Source: Streptomyces sp. CG1
GTDB taxonomy: Bacteria; Actinomycetota; Actinomycetes; Streptomycetales; Streptomycetaceae
Direction of reading: 5' to 3'
Assembly: GCF_041080625.1 (NCBI RefSeq)
Contig: NZ_CP163518.1
Location: forward strand, 10,972,149 to 11,036,148
DNA length: 64,000 nt
Under the pieces are notes generated by a model that was given only the letters and a program-made list of their open reading frames with translations, was not told the DNA's origin and ran no database searches. Of this stretch, positions 1 through 9,000 are shown piece after piece (positions within the stretch are counted from its first letter, which is position 1; each line of letters begins with the position of its first letter). The position numbers were made by a program, and so were the translations under genes.

Positions 1-351
1 CCGGCTGCGGCTTCGCAAACACGACACAGCGTGAGCGCTGCCTGATCACCCGTCGGACGGCATACCCAATCCACCTGTACACATGTAGAGCAGACTCTTC
101 CTTTGGACCGGCACAGGGTGACGGAGCGTCAGCAAACTCCCTGATGTTGCCGCTTCCCTGCGAGTCAGCCGTGTTTGCCGATCCTCTGAGTTCGCTCTGA
201 GGGTGTTGATGCAGTCTTGAACAGCAGGTGAGAGATCACCTAGCGTCTCGCGGCGCAAGGCACGTTCCAACGTGGTGACACCAACGTGCCGCCTGGCCAG
301 CGGCGTTGTACAGCCCTCCCGCACGTCTCCCTGACAGAGAAGGGCACCACC
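1..351. other. Left edge, no gene recognised
   Basis: No reading frame here has convincing codon usage, and no RNA gene or repeat was recognised. The last 60 bases form the leader of the secreted-protein gene that begins at 352. Confidence 0.5.
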
Positions 352-1329
352 GTGCTTCGTTCTGCATTTGCCATCGGCTGCGCCACAGCGCTCGCCGTCG
401 CCGGTCTCGCCGCCGCCGCACCCGCAGGGGCCAGCGAGCTCGCACCGCACCACCACCAGATGAAGACTCACGGCGCGCAGACCGCGGCCGCCGCGGGCAA
501 CAACCTCTCGTACAACGGCGGCAACGTCGTCACCAACCCGCAGATCTACGTCGTCTACTGGGGCAATCAGTGGGGCACCGGCTCCACGGTCACCAACGAC
601 CCCTCGGGCGAGGCCGCACTGCAGCTGAACTTCTTCCAGCACGCCTACGGCAACGGTGACACCTGGTCCAACTCACAGACCCAGTACTGCCAGGGCGTGG
701 CAGTCGGCACCACCCAGTGCAACGGGGCCGGCACGGCGGTGGGCCACCCCACCTCCGACCCCGTGGCCGGCACCTGGCTGGACAGCTCGGTCAAGGTCGC
801 TAACAGACCGAGCGACGCCTCGATCGCCGCGGAAGCTGTCAAGGCCGCCGCCCACTTCGGGGTCTCCGGCGACAACGTCGAGGTCATCGTAGACCTGCCG
901 CACGGGGTCGTGCCCAACGGCTTCAAGACGCAGTACTGCGCCTGGCACGACCACACCACCACCGGCTCGGGCGCTGACCTGCCCTACACCAACATGCCGT
1001 ACATCACGGACGCGGGTACGGGGTGCGGCGCGAACTTCGTCGCGACGGGCTCGTCCGGGGTCAACGGCGCCACCGAGGGCATAACCATCGTCGGCGGTCA
1101 CGAGTACGCCGAGACCCTCACCGACCCAGCCCCGAGCAGTGGCTGGGTGGACAGCACCGGCTACGAGACCGGCGACAAGTGTGCCTGGGTCTCCAGCGGG
1201 CAGGGCGCGTCCACGATCGTCGGCCTGAACGGCACGAACTTCGCTGTGCAGTCGCTGTGGAGCAACAACTTCAACGGCGGGGCGGGCGGCTGCGTGGTCT
1301 CCTACACCAACGCGAGCAACCAGCACTGA
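352..1329 (+). CDS. Secreted protein with HEYAE motif
   Basis: Predicted exported protein of 325 residues. The GTG at 352 is chosen because an AGAAGGG ribosome site lies just upstream and a Sec signal peptide follows at once (LRS, then a long Ala/Leu/Val core ending in APAGAS). An in-frame ATG at 286 would place 22 polar residues before the signal. The mature part is rich in Gly, Thr and Asn and carries several Cys residues. A GGHEYAETLTDP stretch near residue 250 is followed by GW and then GDKCAW. An HE pair followed by a conserved Glu and Asp is reminiscent of metallopeptidase zinc sites and of EXORDIUM/PHI-1-like secreted proteins, but the activity is not established. The gene stands alone and ends before a strong hairpin. 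Confidence 0.8.
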   Translation: MLRSAFAIGCATALAVAGLAAAAPAGASELAPHHHQMKTHGAQTAAAAGNNLSYNGGNVVTNPQIYVVYWGNQWGTGSTVTNDPSGEAALQLNFFQHAYGNGDTWSNSQTQYCQGVAVGTTQCNGAGTAVGHPTSDPVAGTWLDSSVKVANRPSDASIAAEAVKAAAHFGVSGDNVEVIVDLPHGVVPNGFKTQYCAWHDHTTTGSGADLPYTNMPYITDAGTGCGANFVATGSSGVNGATEGITIVGGHEYAETLTDPAPSSGWVDSTGYETGDKCAWVSSGQGASTIVGLNGTNFAVQSLWSNNFNGGAGGCVVSYTNASNQH

Positions 1330-1347
1330 CACCACATCCGGTTGCGC

Positions 1348-1386
1348 AGGCCGAGTCCGCTCCCCTCGGCGGGGCGGGCTCGGCCT
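1348..1386 (+). terminator. Hairpin after secreted-protein gene
   Basis: A 13-bp stem (AGGCCGAGTCCGC at 1348-1360 pairing with 1374-1386, one G-U pair) with a 13-base loop lies 19 bases after the stop codon. There is no clear T tract, as is usual in Streptomyces. Confidence 0.6.
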
Positions 1387-1411
1387 CCGGCCTCATTTGA
1401 GGGTGATGATC

Positions 1412-1843
1412 GTGAACCGAACCCTGTCCGTACTGACGCTCGTGGCCGCCGCCCTGCTGTCCGCCTGCAGCGCCAGGGCATCCACGGTGGCAGCAGCCCC
1501 CGCGCCCACCTCGACCCCACCGTCACCTCCTGCCTGCGCGAAGTTGCCAGCCGGCGTGCTGCCGCATTCCGCCGGGCAGCTGACACAGGAACACAAGGGC
1601 GTGTACTGCCTCCCGCGTGGTCAGCGGGTGGACATCTTCTTGACCGCGAGGAAGAGCGGCCGGTGGCAGCCGGTCCACATAGCCGGGAACGGCGTGCTGG
1701 CGCCCGCGAACACCGGCGTGATGACCGCACCGGTCGGCGTCACCCCGGCGATGTTCGTAGGTACGACGGACGGCACGGCGGCACTGACCAGTACGACCCC
1801 GTCAGGAGGCAGGTGGAAAGTCACCATTGAGGTCAAGGGCTAG
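1412..1843 (+). CDS. Small lipoprotein
   Basis: Predicted lipoprotein of about 143 residues. An N-terminal hydrophobic stretch ends in the lipobox LLSAC, so the mature protein should be anchored to the outer face of the membrane. The GTG at 1412 is preferred because GAGGG at 1399-1403 sits 8 bases upstream. ATG 1406 and TTG 1397 are also in frame. A Pro/Ala/Thr-rich linker follows the lipid Cys, then a compact domain with two Cys residues and a beta-rich C-terminus (RWKVTIEVKG). No family was recognised. The stop codon lies 3 bases before the TA target duplication of the IS630 element, which landed exactly between this gene and the convergent EF-hand gene. Confidence 0.75.
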   Translation: MNRTLSVLTLVAAALLSACSARASTVAAAPAPTSTPPSPPACAKLPAGVLPHSAGQLTQEHKGVYCLPRGQRVDIFLTARKSGRWQPVHIAGNGVLAPANTGVMTAPVGVTPAMFVGTTDGTAALTSTTPSGGRWKVTIEVKG

Positions 1844-1846
1844 CTA

Positions 1847-3072
1847 GTGCCGCATCAAGCTACGTTCGCCCCGTCGTGATGTGTCGCCCAGTTGCTGCGC
1901 CGGGAAGCACCAGACAGCCAGAATGATCACGTGGCTGAACGCGTGCGGGTCCGGGAGATTGATGACGACGAGGGCAGGCGGTTGCTGCGGATCATCCGCA
2001 GAGGCACGGGGTCGGTGGTGACCTGGCGGCGGGCTCAGATGGTGCTGTTATCTGCGCAGGGACGGCCGGTGGCGAAGATCGCCGAGGTGACGTTCACCAG
2101 CCCGGACCGGGTCCGGGACCTGCTCCACAACTTCAACGCGGACGGCTTCGACTCGCTTTATCCCAAGTACAAGGGTGGTCGGCCGAAGACCTTCAGCCTC
2201 CCGGAACGCCGGGAGATCAAGAAGATCACCAAGTCGAGGCCGGCCGAGCACGGCCTGCCGTTCTCGACCTGGAGCCTGGCCAAGCTGGCCGACTTCCTGG
2301 TCGCCGAGGGGGTGGTCGACGACATCAGCCACGAGGGCCTGCGGGTCCTGCTCCGCGAGGAGGGCGTCTCGTTTCAACGCGTGAAGACCTGGAAGAACTC
2401 ACGTGACCCGGACTACTCAGTCAAGAAGGCCCGTGTCGAGCACCTGTACGCGATCGCCGACGGTGAGGTCATACCCGAGGAAGGCGAGCCCGAAGTCGTC
2501 TTCTGCGTGGATGAGTTCGGGCCGCTCAACCTCCAGCCGCACCCCGGCCGGCACTGGGCCGAACGCAGCGGCAGACACAAGGACACAGGCCGCGATCCCC
2601 GGCCCCGCCGCCGGGCGACCTACACCCGCCCGCACGGGGTCCGGCACCTGTTCGCCGCCTACGACCTGGCCAAAGACCAGCTCTACGGGCACGTCAAGAA
2701 GACCAAGAACAGGTCGAAGTTCTTGGAGTTCTGTCGGTACCTGCGCTCGCTGCACCCGATGGACGTGCGCATTGCAATCGTCTGCGACAACTACTCACCA
2801 CACCTGACGACGAAGCGGTGTCAGCGAGTCGGGATGTGGGCGGCGGCGAACAACGTGGAGATCGCCTACACCCCGACCAACAGCTCCTGGCTCAACCGGA
2901 TCGAGGCACAGTTCACCGCCCTGCGCTACTTCGCGCTGGATGGCACCGACCACGCCAGCCACAAGGAGCAGGGAAGCATGATCCGCCGCTACATCATCTG
3001 GCGGAACAAGCACGCCGCCGACGAACGCCTCCGCAAGGTCGTGAACAGGGCGAACGTTGCTTGATGCGGCAC
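1847..3072 (+). mobile_element. IS630-family insertion sequence
   Basis: Complete element bounded by 23-bp inverted repeats, 1847-1869 (starting GTGCCGCATCAAGC) and 3050-3072, with one mismatch. Both ends are flanked by TA (1845-1846 and 3073-3074), the target duplication typical of IS630/Tc1-mariner elements, within CTAG. It carries one transposase gene and no passenger. Confidence 0.92.
1931..3064 (+). CDS. IS630-family transposase
   Basis: DDE transposase of 377 residues that cuts and pastes the element containing it. The GTG at 1931 gives a start of VAERVRVREID, the form I recall for Streptomyces members; an upstream in-frame start at 1892 lies close to the inverted repeat. The N-terminal third is a helix-turn-helix region (AKIAEVTFTSPDRVRD). 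The catalytic domain shows the first Asp in FCVDEFG, the second in VCDNYSPH and the Glu in LNRIEAQF, the spacing expected for IS630. The frame is full length with no stops, so the copy may be active. Its 3' end overlaps the right inverted repeat. Confidence 0.95.
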   Translation: MAERVRVREIDDDEGRRLLRIIRRGTGSVVTWRRAQMVLLSAQGRPVAKIAEVTFTSPDRVRDLLHNFNADGFDSLYPKYKGGRPKTFSLPERREIKKITKSRPAEHGLPFSTWSLAKLADFLVAEGVVDDISHEGLRVLLREEGVSFQRVKTWKNSRDPDYSVKKARVEHLYAIADGEVIPEEGEPEVVFCVDEFGPLNLQPHPGRHWAERSGRHKDTGRDPRPRRRATYTRPHGVRHLFAAYDLAKDQLYGHVKKTKNRSKFLEFCRYLRSLHPMDVRIAIVCDNYSPHLTTKRCQRVGMWAAANNVEIAYTPTNSSWLNRIEAQFTALRYFALDGTDHASHKEQGSMIRRYIIWRNKHAADERLRKVVNRANVA

Positions 3073-3587
3073 TAGTACAGGGCCTCGCCCATCGGTGAGG
3101 CGTCGCCGATGACGTAGGCACGGATCGACGCCAGGTACTCGTCACGATCCACTCGCCCATCGCCGTCGGCGTCCAGTGCATCGAAGGCGGCGGCAGCGTT
3201 TGTGGGCGCATTGTTCAGCGCGGTGCGCAGGACCGCGAATTCTGCCTTGTCCAGGGCGCCGTCGCCGTCGGCGTCGGCGAGGTCGAACAGTGATCCCAGG
3301 GCGAACCGGCAGATGTTGTCGAACTTGTCGGCGCCGACCCATGCGTCGTATTCCTCGAAGGTCAGCTTCTCGTCGCCGTTCGCGTCCATCGCTCCCCACG
3401 CCTTGTGGGCTTCCCCCCGGGCGGCGACGACGAGTGGGTCGTCCTCCGAGCGTCCCGTGGCCTGGACGGCCCGATCGACCCGGGAGAGGTAATCGTGCGC
3501 CGAGATGACCCCGTCCCCGTCCGCGTCCATCATGGCGAAGATACGCCCTCGCGCGACTGTGGCGGTTGTGGCGTTGGTGCGGCCCAC
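3072..3587 (-). CDS. EF-hand calcium-binding protein
   Basis: Cytoplasmic calcium-binding protein of 171 residues, similar in size and layout to actinobacterial calerythrin/CabD-type proteins. Four EF-hand loops are visible: DADGDGVISAHD (last position Asp rather than Glu), DANGDEKLTFEE, DADGDGALDKAE and DADGDGRVDRDE. The GTG at 3587 is chosen because AGGAGG lies 9 bases upstream; longer frames into the divergent region lack an SD and use non-coding-like codons. The stop codon overlaps the CTAG target of the IS630 element, but the TA duplication keeps the stop and the C-terminus GEALY intact. Likely roles are calcium buffering or sensing; no partner is evident nearby. Confidence 0.9.
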   Translation of the reverse strand: MGRTNATTATVARGRIFAMMDADGDGVISAHDYLSRVDRAVQATGRSEDDPLVVAARGEAHKAWGAMDANGDEKLTFEEYDAWVGADKFDNICRFALGSLFDLADADGDGALDKAEFAVLRTALNNAPTNAAAAFDALDADGDGRVDRDEYLASIRAYVIGDASPMGEALY

Positions 3588-3827
3588 TGGAGATCTCCTC
3601 CTGCTCGTTTCCTGCTCGACGAGGACTCGTCCGGCGCTTGCTACCCGCCGTGTTCCAGGTTTCATGCGACCGCAGCCGACCGTATGGAGTCCGGCGGGAG
3701 TGCAGGCGCGCGTGACCGCGCACGGATCGGGCGTGCGCGGATCCTGCGCTTCGGGACGCCGGGTCATGGGATGCGCCCCCGGGTAGGCCAAGGGCCGTTG
3801 GTGAGAACAGGACGTACTGGAGGGAAC

Positions 3828-4361
3828 ATGTTCGGTAGGCGTGGTGTCGCGGTGGCCCTGGGGTCTGTGATGCTGGCGGGATCGTCGTTGGTGTGGGCGC
3901 CCACCGGCCAGGCCACGACGGGCGAGGAGGGGAGCGTCGGCTGCGTCGGGCATAGCGAGAGCCGTTACGACCCACCGCTGACGCTCCTGCCCGGGCCGAC
4001 CCATGTTCACGCGGACATCACGTACACCTGCGGTGCCCGCGGCCATACCGTCCCCGCCACCGGCTCCTTCAACTCGGACGCACCAGCTGCCTCCTGCGTC
4101 GCCGTGTCCGGCGGAAGCGGGACGGAAGCGGTCCGGTACGCCGACGGCGGCAGGTCGCTGATCGTCTACGACAGTGCCACGACCCTCCGCGTCGCAGGGG
4201 TCCTGGTCGTGATCCAGCGGGGCCGGGTCATCGAAGGACGTGGCCAAGGGCATCCTGTCCAGCGGACCGTCACCGGGCTGCCCCGCGAACTGCCTACGGA
4301 ATGCCTCACGTCCGGCCTGCAGGGAGGCAGCAACGAGGTTCAGTTGGAGATTGAGGCATAA
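3828..4361 (+). CDS. Secreted hypothetical protein
   Basis: Predicted exported protein of 177 residues, transcribed divergently from the EF-hand gene. The ATG at 3828 has GGAGGG directly upstream and opens a Sec signal peptide (MFGRRGVAVALGSVMLAG, cleavage probably after GQA). The mature part has four Cys residues, probably forming two disulfides, and a beta-rich pattern. No family was recognised. A longer open frame extends upstream to 3405, but that part is antisense to the EF-hand gene and is not used. Confidence 0.75.
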   Translation: MFGRRGVAVALGSVMLAGSSLVWAPTGQATTGEEGSVGCVGHSESRYDPPLTLLPGPTHVHADITYTCGARGHTVPATGSFNSDAPAASCVAVSGGSGTEAVRYADGGRSLIVYDSATTLRVAGVLVVIQRGRVIEGRGQGHPVQRTVTGLPRELPTECLTSGLQGGSNEVQLEIEA

Positions 4362-4509
4362 CTCTCGGGCCACAGGCAGGCGCGCGAAATCTGATTCCGA
4401 GGCGGGCTGGTAACGGACGGTGGCGGTGGCTGACCCCGTGTCCGCCTCACACCTCGACGGGCGCAGTGCCGTACCGGTCAGGCCGCAAGCAGCCACGCCC
4501 GCCTGGTCA

Positions 4510-5124
4510 TCACGTGATCCGCCGGACAGGCCCCAGCCTCGATCTTTCTTGACGGGCCGCCGACGGAGTCGGTGGTCCGTTTCGTTGTCGATGGCTGATG
4601 CTGGGCAGGCCGAGGTCCCAAGTGTCGTCTCGGGTGGACGCCGGGTTCCACTGCTCCGGACTGGAACGTTCTTTCGTAGGACCAGGAGAACTGCTGGTCA
4701 GCCGGGGTTTGGCAGGAGTGCGAGCCGTTCGAGAGCGGTGGTGATTTCGAACGTCCAGGGCCAGTGGCGGGCGAGGCGGAGGATCCGGCGCGGGCTGGTC
4801 GGCCACCACGCCGGGGGCGCCGGTCACCGTGAACGAGCTGTCCGTGCTGCTGCGCAGCCATGCGCTGACGAACAGCTGCGCATAGCTGGCCGGGTCGGCG
4901 TCGGCCGCTGTGGTGCACACGGCGGTGGGCTTGGCTGAGGGGGCGGCTGCAACCGTGGTCGGGCCGGACAGCACGGCGAGGCCCAGAGCGGCGGGGCCGG
5001 CCGCGATGGCGGTGAAGAGGGCCAGGCGCGACAGGTGTACGCGGCGCCGCACCCTCTCCAGTTCGGCGCCCGCGGCCATCGCGGCAGCGGGCCCGCCGTC
5101 CGTGGCTTGCTTGCCAGGCGACAT
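4510..5124 (-). pseudogene. Conjugal-transfer (TcpC-like) protein remnant
   Basis: The first 95 residues or so look like the N-terminus of the conjugal transfer proteins of actinobacterial integrative elements: a basic start (ELERVRRRVHLSRL), one membrane segment, then YAQLFVSAWLRSSTD. The frame then jumps to SSFTVTGAPGVV, which in my recollection of this family belongs further into the first extracytoplasmic domain, so an internal deletion is likely. After about residue 110 the sequence no longer resembles the family and the frame runs on to 4510 in unrelated DNA. A second, shifted frame ends in FEITTALERLALLP and may be another gene's tail. The start at 5124 keeps a good GGGAG site 7 bases upstream. 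Read as a decayed mobile-element gene. Confidence 0.6.
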
Positions 5125-5629
5125 GGTCAAACTCCCGGGTCAGAGCGTGTACTTGCTGACCTGGAGAAAACCCGGCGCCCCCGACCAGACCACCGACCAT
5201 GAAGGCCCGACCACGGTCACGATGAGGAAACGAAGCCCGTGGTCGGGCCCGACCACGGCCAGCAGCAGGCTGGCTCGCTCATGCGACACAGCCCGGCTGA
5301 TGGTCGGTACGGGGGCTCGCGTACCTCATCACGGCGTCGCACCGGACACTGCCTGCGCAGCTGTCACAATCCGCCTGCTCGGAAGGAGCTGCGCATCGCT
5401 GCTTGGGCGCCTGCGCAGTGCAGTGCGGGCACCACGGTTGGAATGCGCATCCGTTCTCTCCCCTCGACTGTGCAGGATCCGCGACCGATCGGTCGGCGCA
5501 GCCGGGCGCCCGCCATGACCTTGTGGGGGTCGTAGTGGGCGATGGGTCGGTCCGGGCCGAGGGCGATCCGGCTGCTCGCTGTGCACAGCACGTCAGTAAA
5601 GTGACTGTAGAACGAAGACAGTTGATGGC
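5125..5629. other. Non-coding region with operator-like palindrome
   Basis: No gene is supported. It contains the leader of the conjugation remnant, a 22-bp perfect palindrome listed separately, and scattered GACCAC half-sites (for example 5206-5215). Confidence 0.5.
5237..5258. promoter_or_regulatory. 22-bp perfect palindrome, putative operator
   Basis: Arms CCGTGGTCGGG (5237-5247) and CCCGACCACGG (5248-5258) abut with no spacer. An extra half-site, CCCGACCACGG, occurs at about 5206-5216 in the same promoter region. It lies 113 bases upstream of the truncated conjugation gene, the position expected for a repressor operator of a transfer operon; that role is inferred. Confidence 0.45.
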
Positions 5630-6352
5630 ATGCCAACACGGGATAACGGAGAGATGGTGGACAACCCTTTCGCTCCTCCTGCCGACAGGGAGCAACGGCC
5701 GGGGTGGTCACGGCTCGACGAGTACCTGTGGTTCTCGTGCGACATCATCGCCGACCTGGCCGAAGGGCGGTTGGAGCAGCGTCCGCTGGTCGCCACCGTC
5801 GCCCGGCTCGAGCCTGGGGACCGCGCACTCGCTGTCGGGCCTGCACAGCGTCTAACCTGGCGGGCCGTCGGTGACGGCAGCTACACGCACCAAAGCGTCT
5901 TTGCGTTCGGCAGTCCCGCATTCGTACTGGGCAGCATGGCTGGTTCGGCCCTCGGCAACTCCGCTCGCCGTCGTGCCGCCGCGAGAGACGCGCAACCGCG
6001 CTGGGTGGTGGACGGGTCTGGTGAAATCACAGTCACCACGCGCAAGGTCTACTTCGGCCATCCCCAGTGCTCGCTCGACCTTGCCTGGGTCGGCCTGGAC
6101 GCCATCGACCTGGTCGCACCCGAGGTCTTCCAGACGAGCTTCCGCGACATCAACAGCGGTCGGCAGACGACGGTCCAGTTGCGCACCCCCTGGGCGTCGT
6201 TGCTGTTCGTTCTGGCTGCTGTCACTGCCTTCCCCGCTCACCCTCGGCTGCTGGGACGCGGATGGCTTCCGCCGGACTTCGAGAAACGATGCACTGATAT
6301 CGGCCGTCCTTGCCGCCCGGGAGCCAGCCTCCCGCTGAACCGCGGCCACTAG
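5630..6352 (+). CDS. Hypothetical protein
   Basis: Protein of 240 residues with clear Streptomyces codon usage. No family was recognised. After an N-terminal Pro-rich start (DNPFAPPADREQRPGW) there is a Ser/Gly/Ala-rich segment resembling a weak membrane or glycine-zipper stretch (VLGSMAGSALGNSA), then a beta-rich half including WVVDGSGEITVTT and a hydrophobic strand (SLLFVLAAVTAF). The overall layout looks like a lipid- or membrane-associated PH/GRAM-like fold, but this is only an impression. The start is uncertain: ATG 5630 has no clear SD, and ATG 5654 is in frame with GGAGAG too close to it. The C-terminal 30 residues look degenerate. Confidence 0.6.
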   Translation: MPTRDNGEMVDNPFAPPADREQRPGWSRLDEYLWFSCDIIADLAEGRLEQRPLVATVARLEPGDRALAVGPAQRLTWRAVGDGSYTHQSVFAFGSPAFVLGSMAGSALGNSARRRAAARDAQPRWVVDGSGEITVTTRKVYFGHPQCSLDLAWVGLDAIDLVAPEVFQTSFRDINSGRQTTVQLRTPWASLLFVLAAVTAFPAHPRLLGRGWLPPDFEKRCTDIGRPCRPGASLPLNRGH

Positions 6353-6562
6353 AAAACACCGAGCAGAGCGTGTCATGGGTGACCAGTGCTGCGTCGGCAG
6401 GACAGGCGAGTGTGGCTCATGCCGCGCAACACGATCGTCAATCTGTGCACGAGGTCGGAGTCTCCCGCGCCTCCTACTACCCCTCGCCGGTGGCGCAGGC
6501 GGTGAAGGAGATCTTGGAAGCCGCAGACCCGCCGCCCAGAACCGGAGGAACTTCGGGCGGAG

Positions 6563-8176
6563 GTGTCCCGGCTGAAGAAGGCGGAGCCTGAGGTCCAGCA
6601 ACTGACGACCCGGCATGTACGGCTGATGGCGGAGTCGTTGGAAGTGACCGAGCGCACTGTGTGGCGGTGGCTTGCCGCTGCCGAGCGTGACGAGTCCGCG
6701 GCCGCGGAGCCCGGGGCGCGGGCCCAGAGCAAAGACCGCTTCTCCGTCACCCCGGAGGTGCGCCGCCTGCTGGCCTTGTGGAAGGGCAACGTCGCGGCGG
6801 TCCATCGTGAGCTGACCGCTCGCGCGGCCAAGGGTGAGGGGGAGCCGCCTCCGTCGATTCCGACGCTGCACCGGGCGATCCGTCGTGATCTGACGCCGGG
6901 GGAGCGGGCGGGGCTTGCGGGTGGGCAGCGGGCGGCGCGCAAGCACGATGTGTTCCTGGCCAGGCCGCGGGGCTGGCGCAACCAGGTGTGGGAGACCGAT
7001 CACGTCCAGGCGGCGGTGCTGGTCGACGTCGACGGCAAGGCCCGCAGGCCGTGGATCACGTGGTTCACCGACTGCGCGACGAACGCGATCACCGGCGTTG
7101 CGGTCACGCCGGGAGATCCGTCGCGGGAGTCGGTGCTGGCCGCGCTGCGCTCCGCGGTCTTGCGTGAGGATCCCTACGGCCCGTTCGGGGGCCTGCCCGA
7201 GAAGGTACGGGTGGACCGCGGCAAGGACTTCCTGTCCAGGACGGTGACGGCTGCTTTCGATCTCCTGGACGTGACGGTGGAGGACCTGCCCGCCTACACC
7301 CCTCACCTCAAGGGCACGGTGGAGGGCCTCAACCGGGCGGTGGAGGGCATGTTCCTGGCCGCGCTGCCCGGCTATGCCCGCCAGCCGCGCCCCGGTAAAC
7401 GGGCTTCTGGTCCGAAGGGCGAAGTGCTGCTCGGCTTCGAGGACTTCACCGCCCGGCTGCTGGCCTGGACGCTCTGGTGGAACACCGAACATCAGCCGGC
7501 GCCCTTGCGGGGCAGGACCCCGCTTGAGGCGTGGCAGGACGATCCCACCCCGCTGCGGGACGTGCCGGCCACGGATCTGTGGACGTTCGCCCTGGAGGAC
7601 GCCGGTACTCGCACGCTGACCACCCGCGGCATCCGTTTCAGGAAACGCGATTACGTGGGGCCGTGGATGACCGGGCAGGCGGGGATCCAGGTCCGCGTCC
7701 GTTTCATGCCCCATCACGACCACCGGATCGAGGTATACCACGCCACCACCGGCCGCTACCTGGGTCCTGCGGATCTGGCCGACCAGGCCACCGAGGAACA
7801 GGTCAGCGCTGTACGGCGGGCGCGGGCCGCTCGCTCCCGCCGTCTGAAGAAGGACCTGGAGGTTTCCCAGCGAGAGCGCTACGCCGCCGTGGACCGGCCT
7901 GAGGCGCCCCGGCGGCTCGGCGCGCTGACCACCGCGCAGGCCGAGGCCGAACTCGCCCAGGCCACCGGCGCCGACCTGTCGGATCTGGCGCTGCGGGACC
8001 TCATCCCGCCCGCCGCGCCTCCGGCCGGGTGGCGCACCCCTGCTTCCCTGGCGGCGCTGACCACACCAGGTCTGCCCGCCCCCGTGCCATCCGGCCGTGA
8101 TTCCGCTTACGCCCAGTCCGGCCCGGACGGGCGGACCGCACAGCCCACCACCGACGAAGACGGAGAAGCCTTGTGA
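6563..8176 (+). CDS. Mu/TnsB-like (TniA-type) transposase
   Basis: DDE integrase-type transposase of 537 residues for a transposon of the Mu/Tn7/Tn5053 class. An N-terminal helix-turn-helix (ESLEVTERTVWRWL) is followed by the integrase core with Asp in WETDHVQAAV, Asp in VRVDRGKDFLS and Glu in HLKGTVEGLNRAVE. A Mu-type C-terminal beta domain starts at about residue 345 (RGIRFRKRDYVGPWM), and a basic, Ala-rich tail ends the protein. The stop overlaps the start of the ATPase gene by four bases, the usual coupling of target-selection ATPase to transposase. No TniQ or resolvase homologue was found nearby, and I could not identify the element's ends. Confidence 0.88.
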   Translation: MSRLKKAEPEVQQLTTRHVRLMAESLEVTERTVWRWLAAAERDESAAAEPGARAQSKDRFSVTPEVRRLLALWKGNVAAVHRELTARAAKGEGEPPPSIPTLHRAIRRDLTPGERAGLAGGQRAARKHDVFLARPRGWRNQVWETDHVQAAVLVDVDGKARRPWITWFTDCATNAITGVAVTPGDPSRESVLAALRSAVLREDPYGPFGGLPEKVRVDRGKDFLSRTVTAAFDLLDVTVEDLPAYTPHLKGTVEGLNRAVEGMFLAALPGYARQPRPGKRASGPKGEVLLGFEDFTARLLAWTLWWNTEHQPAPLRGRTPLEAWQDDPTPLRDVPATDLWTFALEDAGTRTLTTRGIRFRKRDYVGPWMTGQAGIQVRVRFMPHHDHRIEVYHATTGRYLGPADLADQATEEQVSAVRRARAARSRRLKKDLEVSQRERYAAVDRPEAPRRLGALTTAQAEAELAQATGADLSDLALRDLIPPAAPPAGWRTPASLAALTTPGLPAPVPSGRDSAYAQSGPDGRTAQPTTDEDGEAL

Positions 8177-8925
8177 GCGCGGCCTCCTACCAGTACGTCG
8201 ATCTGCCGGACGCGTCCGTGGTCACCACCCGCGCCCTGCTGACCGCGCGGGAGAACATCTCCGACACGGTCGCGGCCCGCGCGATGATGTGTATCCACGG
8301 CGGGGCCGGATTCGGCAAGACCCTGGCCGTCAACATGTGCCTGGGCGAGCTCGAACCTGCCGAGGACGTCCGCAAGATCACCTTCCGGGCCCGTCCCACG
8401 GCCCGCGCGGTGCGCTACGAGTTGTTCACCGCGCTCGACCTGCCCGGGGCCCCGCCGCGCCACCCCAGTGAGTTCGACCGCCTGCTGAAGACGGCCCTGT
8501 CCGAACGCCCCCGCACCTTCCTCGTCGACGAGGCCCAGTGGCTCAACGGGGAGGCGTTCGAGTACTTCCGCTACCTGTGGGACGAACCCTCCACCCGGCT
8601 CGCGGTCATCTTCGTCGGCGGCGAGGGCTGCCACACCGTGCTGCGCCGCGAGCCGATGCTGTCGTCGCGGATCTTCATCTGGCAGCACTTCACCCGACTC
8701 ACCCCCGGCGAGGTCAGCGAGACGATCCCACTGTTCCACCCGGTGTGGGCCGACGCCGACCCCGATGACATCGCTTTCGCCGACCGGCATGCCGCGCACG
8801 GCAACTTCCGTGACTGGGCCCGCCTCACGGCCCATGTCCGTCTGGCGCTTGCCCGCACGGGTCGGCCGCGGGTGGACCGGGAGGTGCTGCGGTGGGCGTT
8901 CGGCCGGTTGGGCGGCTCCGCCTGA
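8173..8925 (+). CDS. TniB/TnsC-like AAA+ transposition ATPase
   Basis: AAA+ ATPase of 250 residues, the MuB/TnsC-type partner that selects target DNA and activates the DDE transposase encoded just upstream. Walker A is GGAGFGKT near residue 40 and Walker B is FLVDEAQ near residue 118. An arginine-rich sensor region follows (SSRIFIWQHFTRL). The length matches small TniB-type proteins rather than the longer TnsC. The GTG start overlaps the transposase stop (GTGA). A related C-terminal fragment sits at 25641-26046, suggesting that more than one transposon of this class has invaded the region. Confidence 0.85.
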   Translation: MSAASYQYVDLPDASVVTTRALLTARENISDTVAARAMMCIHGGAGFGKTLAVNMCLGELEPAEDVRKITFRARPTARAVRYELFTALDLPGAPPRHPSEFDRLLKTALSERPRTFLVDEAQWLNGEAFEYFRYLWDEPSTRLAVIFVGGEGCHTVLRREPMLSSRIFIWQHFTRLTPGEVSETIPLFHPVWADADPDDIAFADRHAAHGNFRDWARLTAHVRLALARTGRPRVDREVLRWAFGRLGGSA

Positions 8926-9000
8926 CGCCCGGCCGCACGCGGCCCGAGGCTCATCGCCCGTGTGCGGGAGTACAAGTGGAATACGAGGAGGCGGACTGCG

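Noticed and set aside
6563..8925. CRISPR-associated or Tn7-type guided transposon
   Set aside because: No TnsA, TniQ, Cas gene or repeat array was found nearby; only the transposase and ATPase are recognisable.
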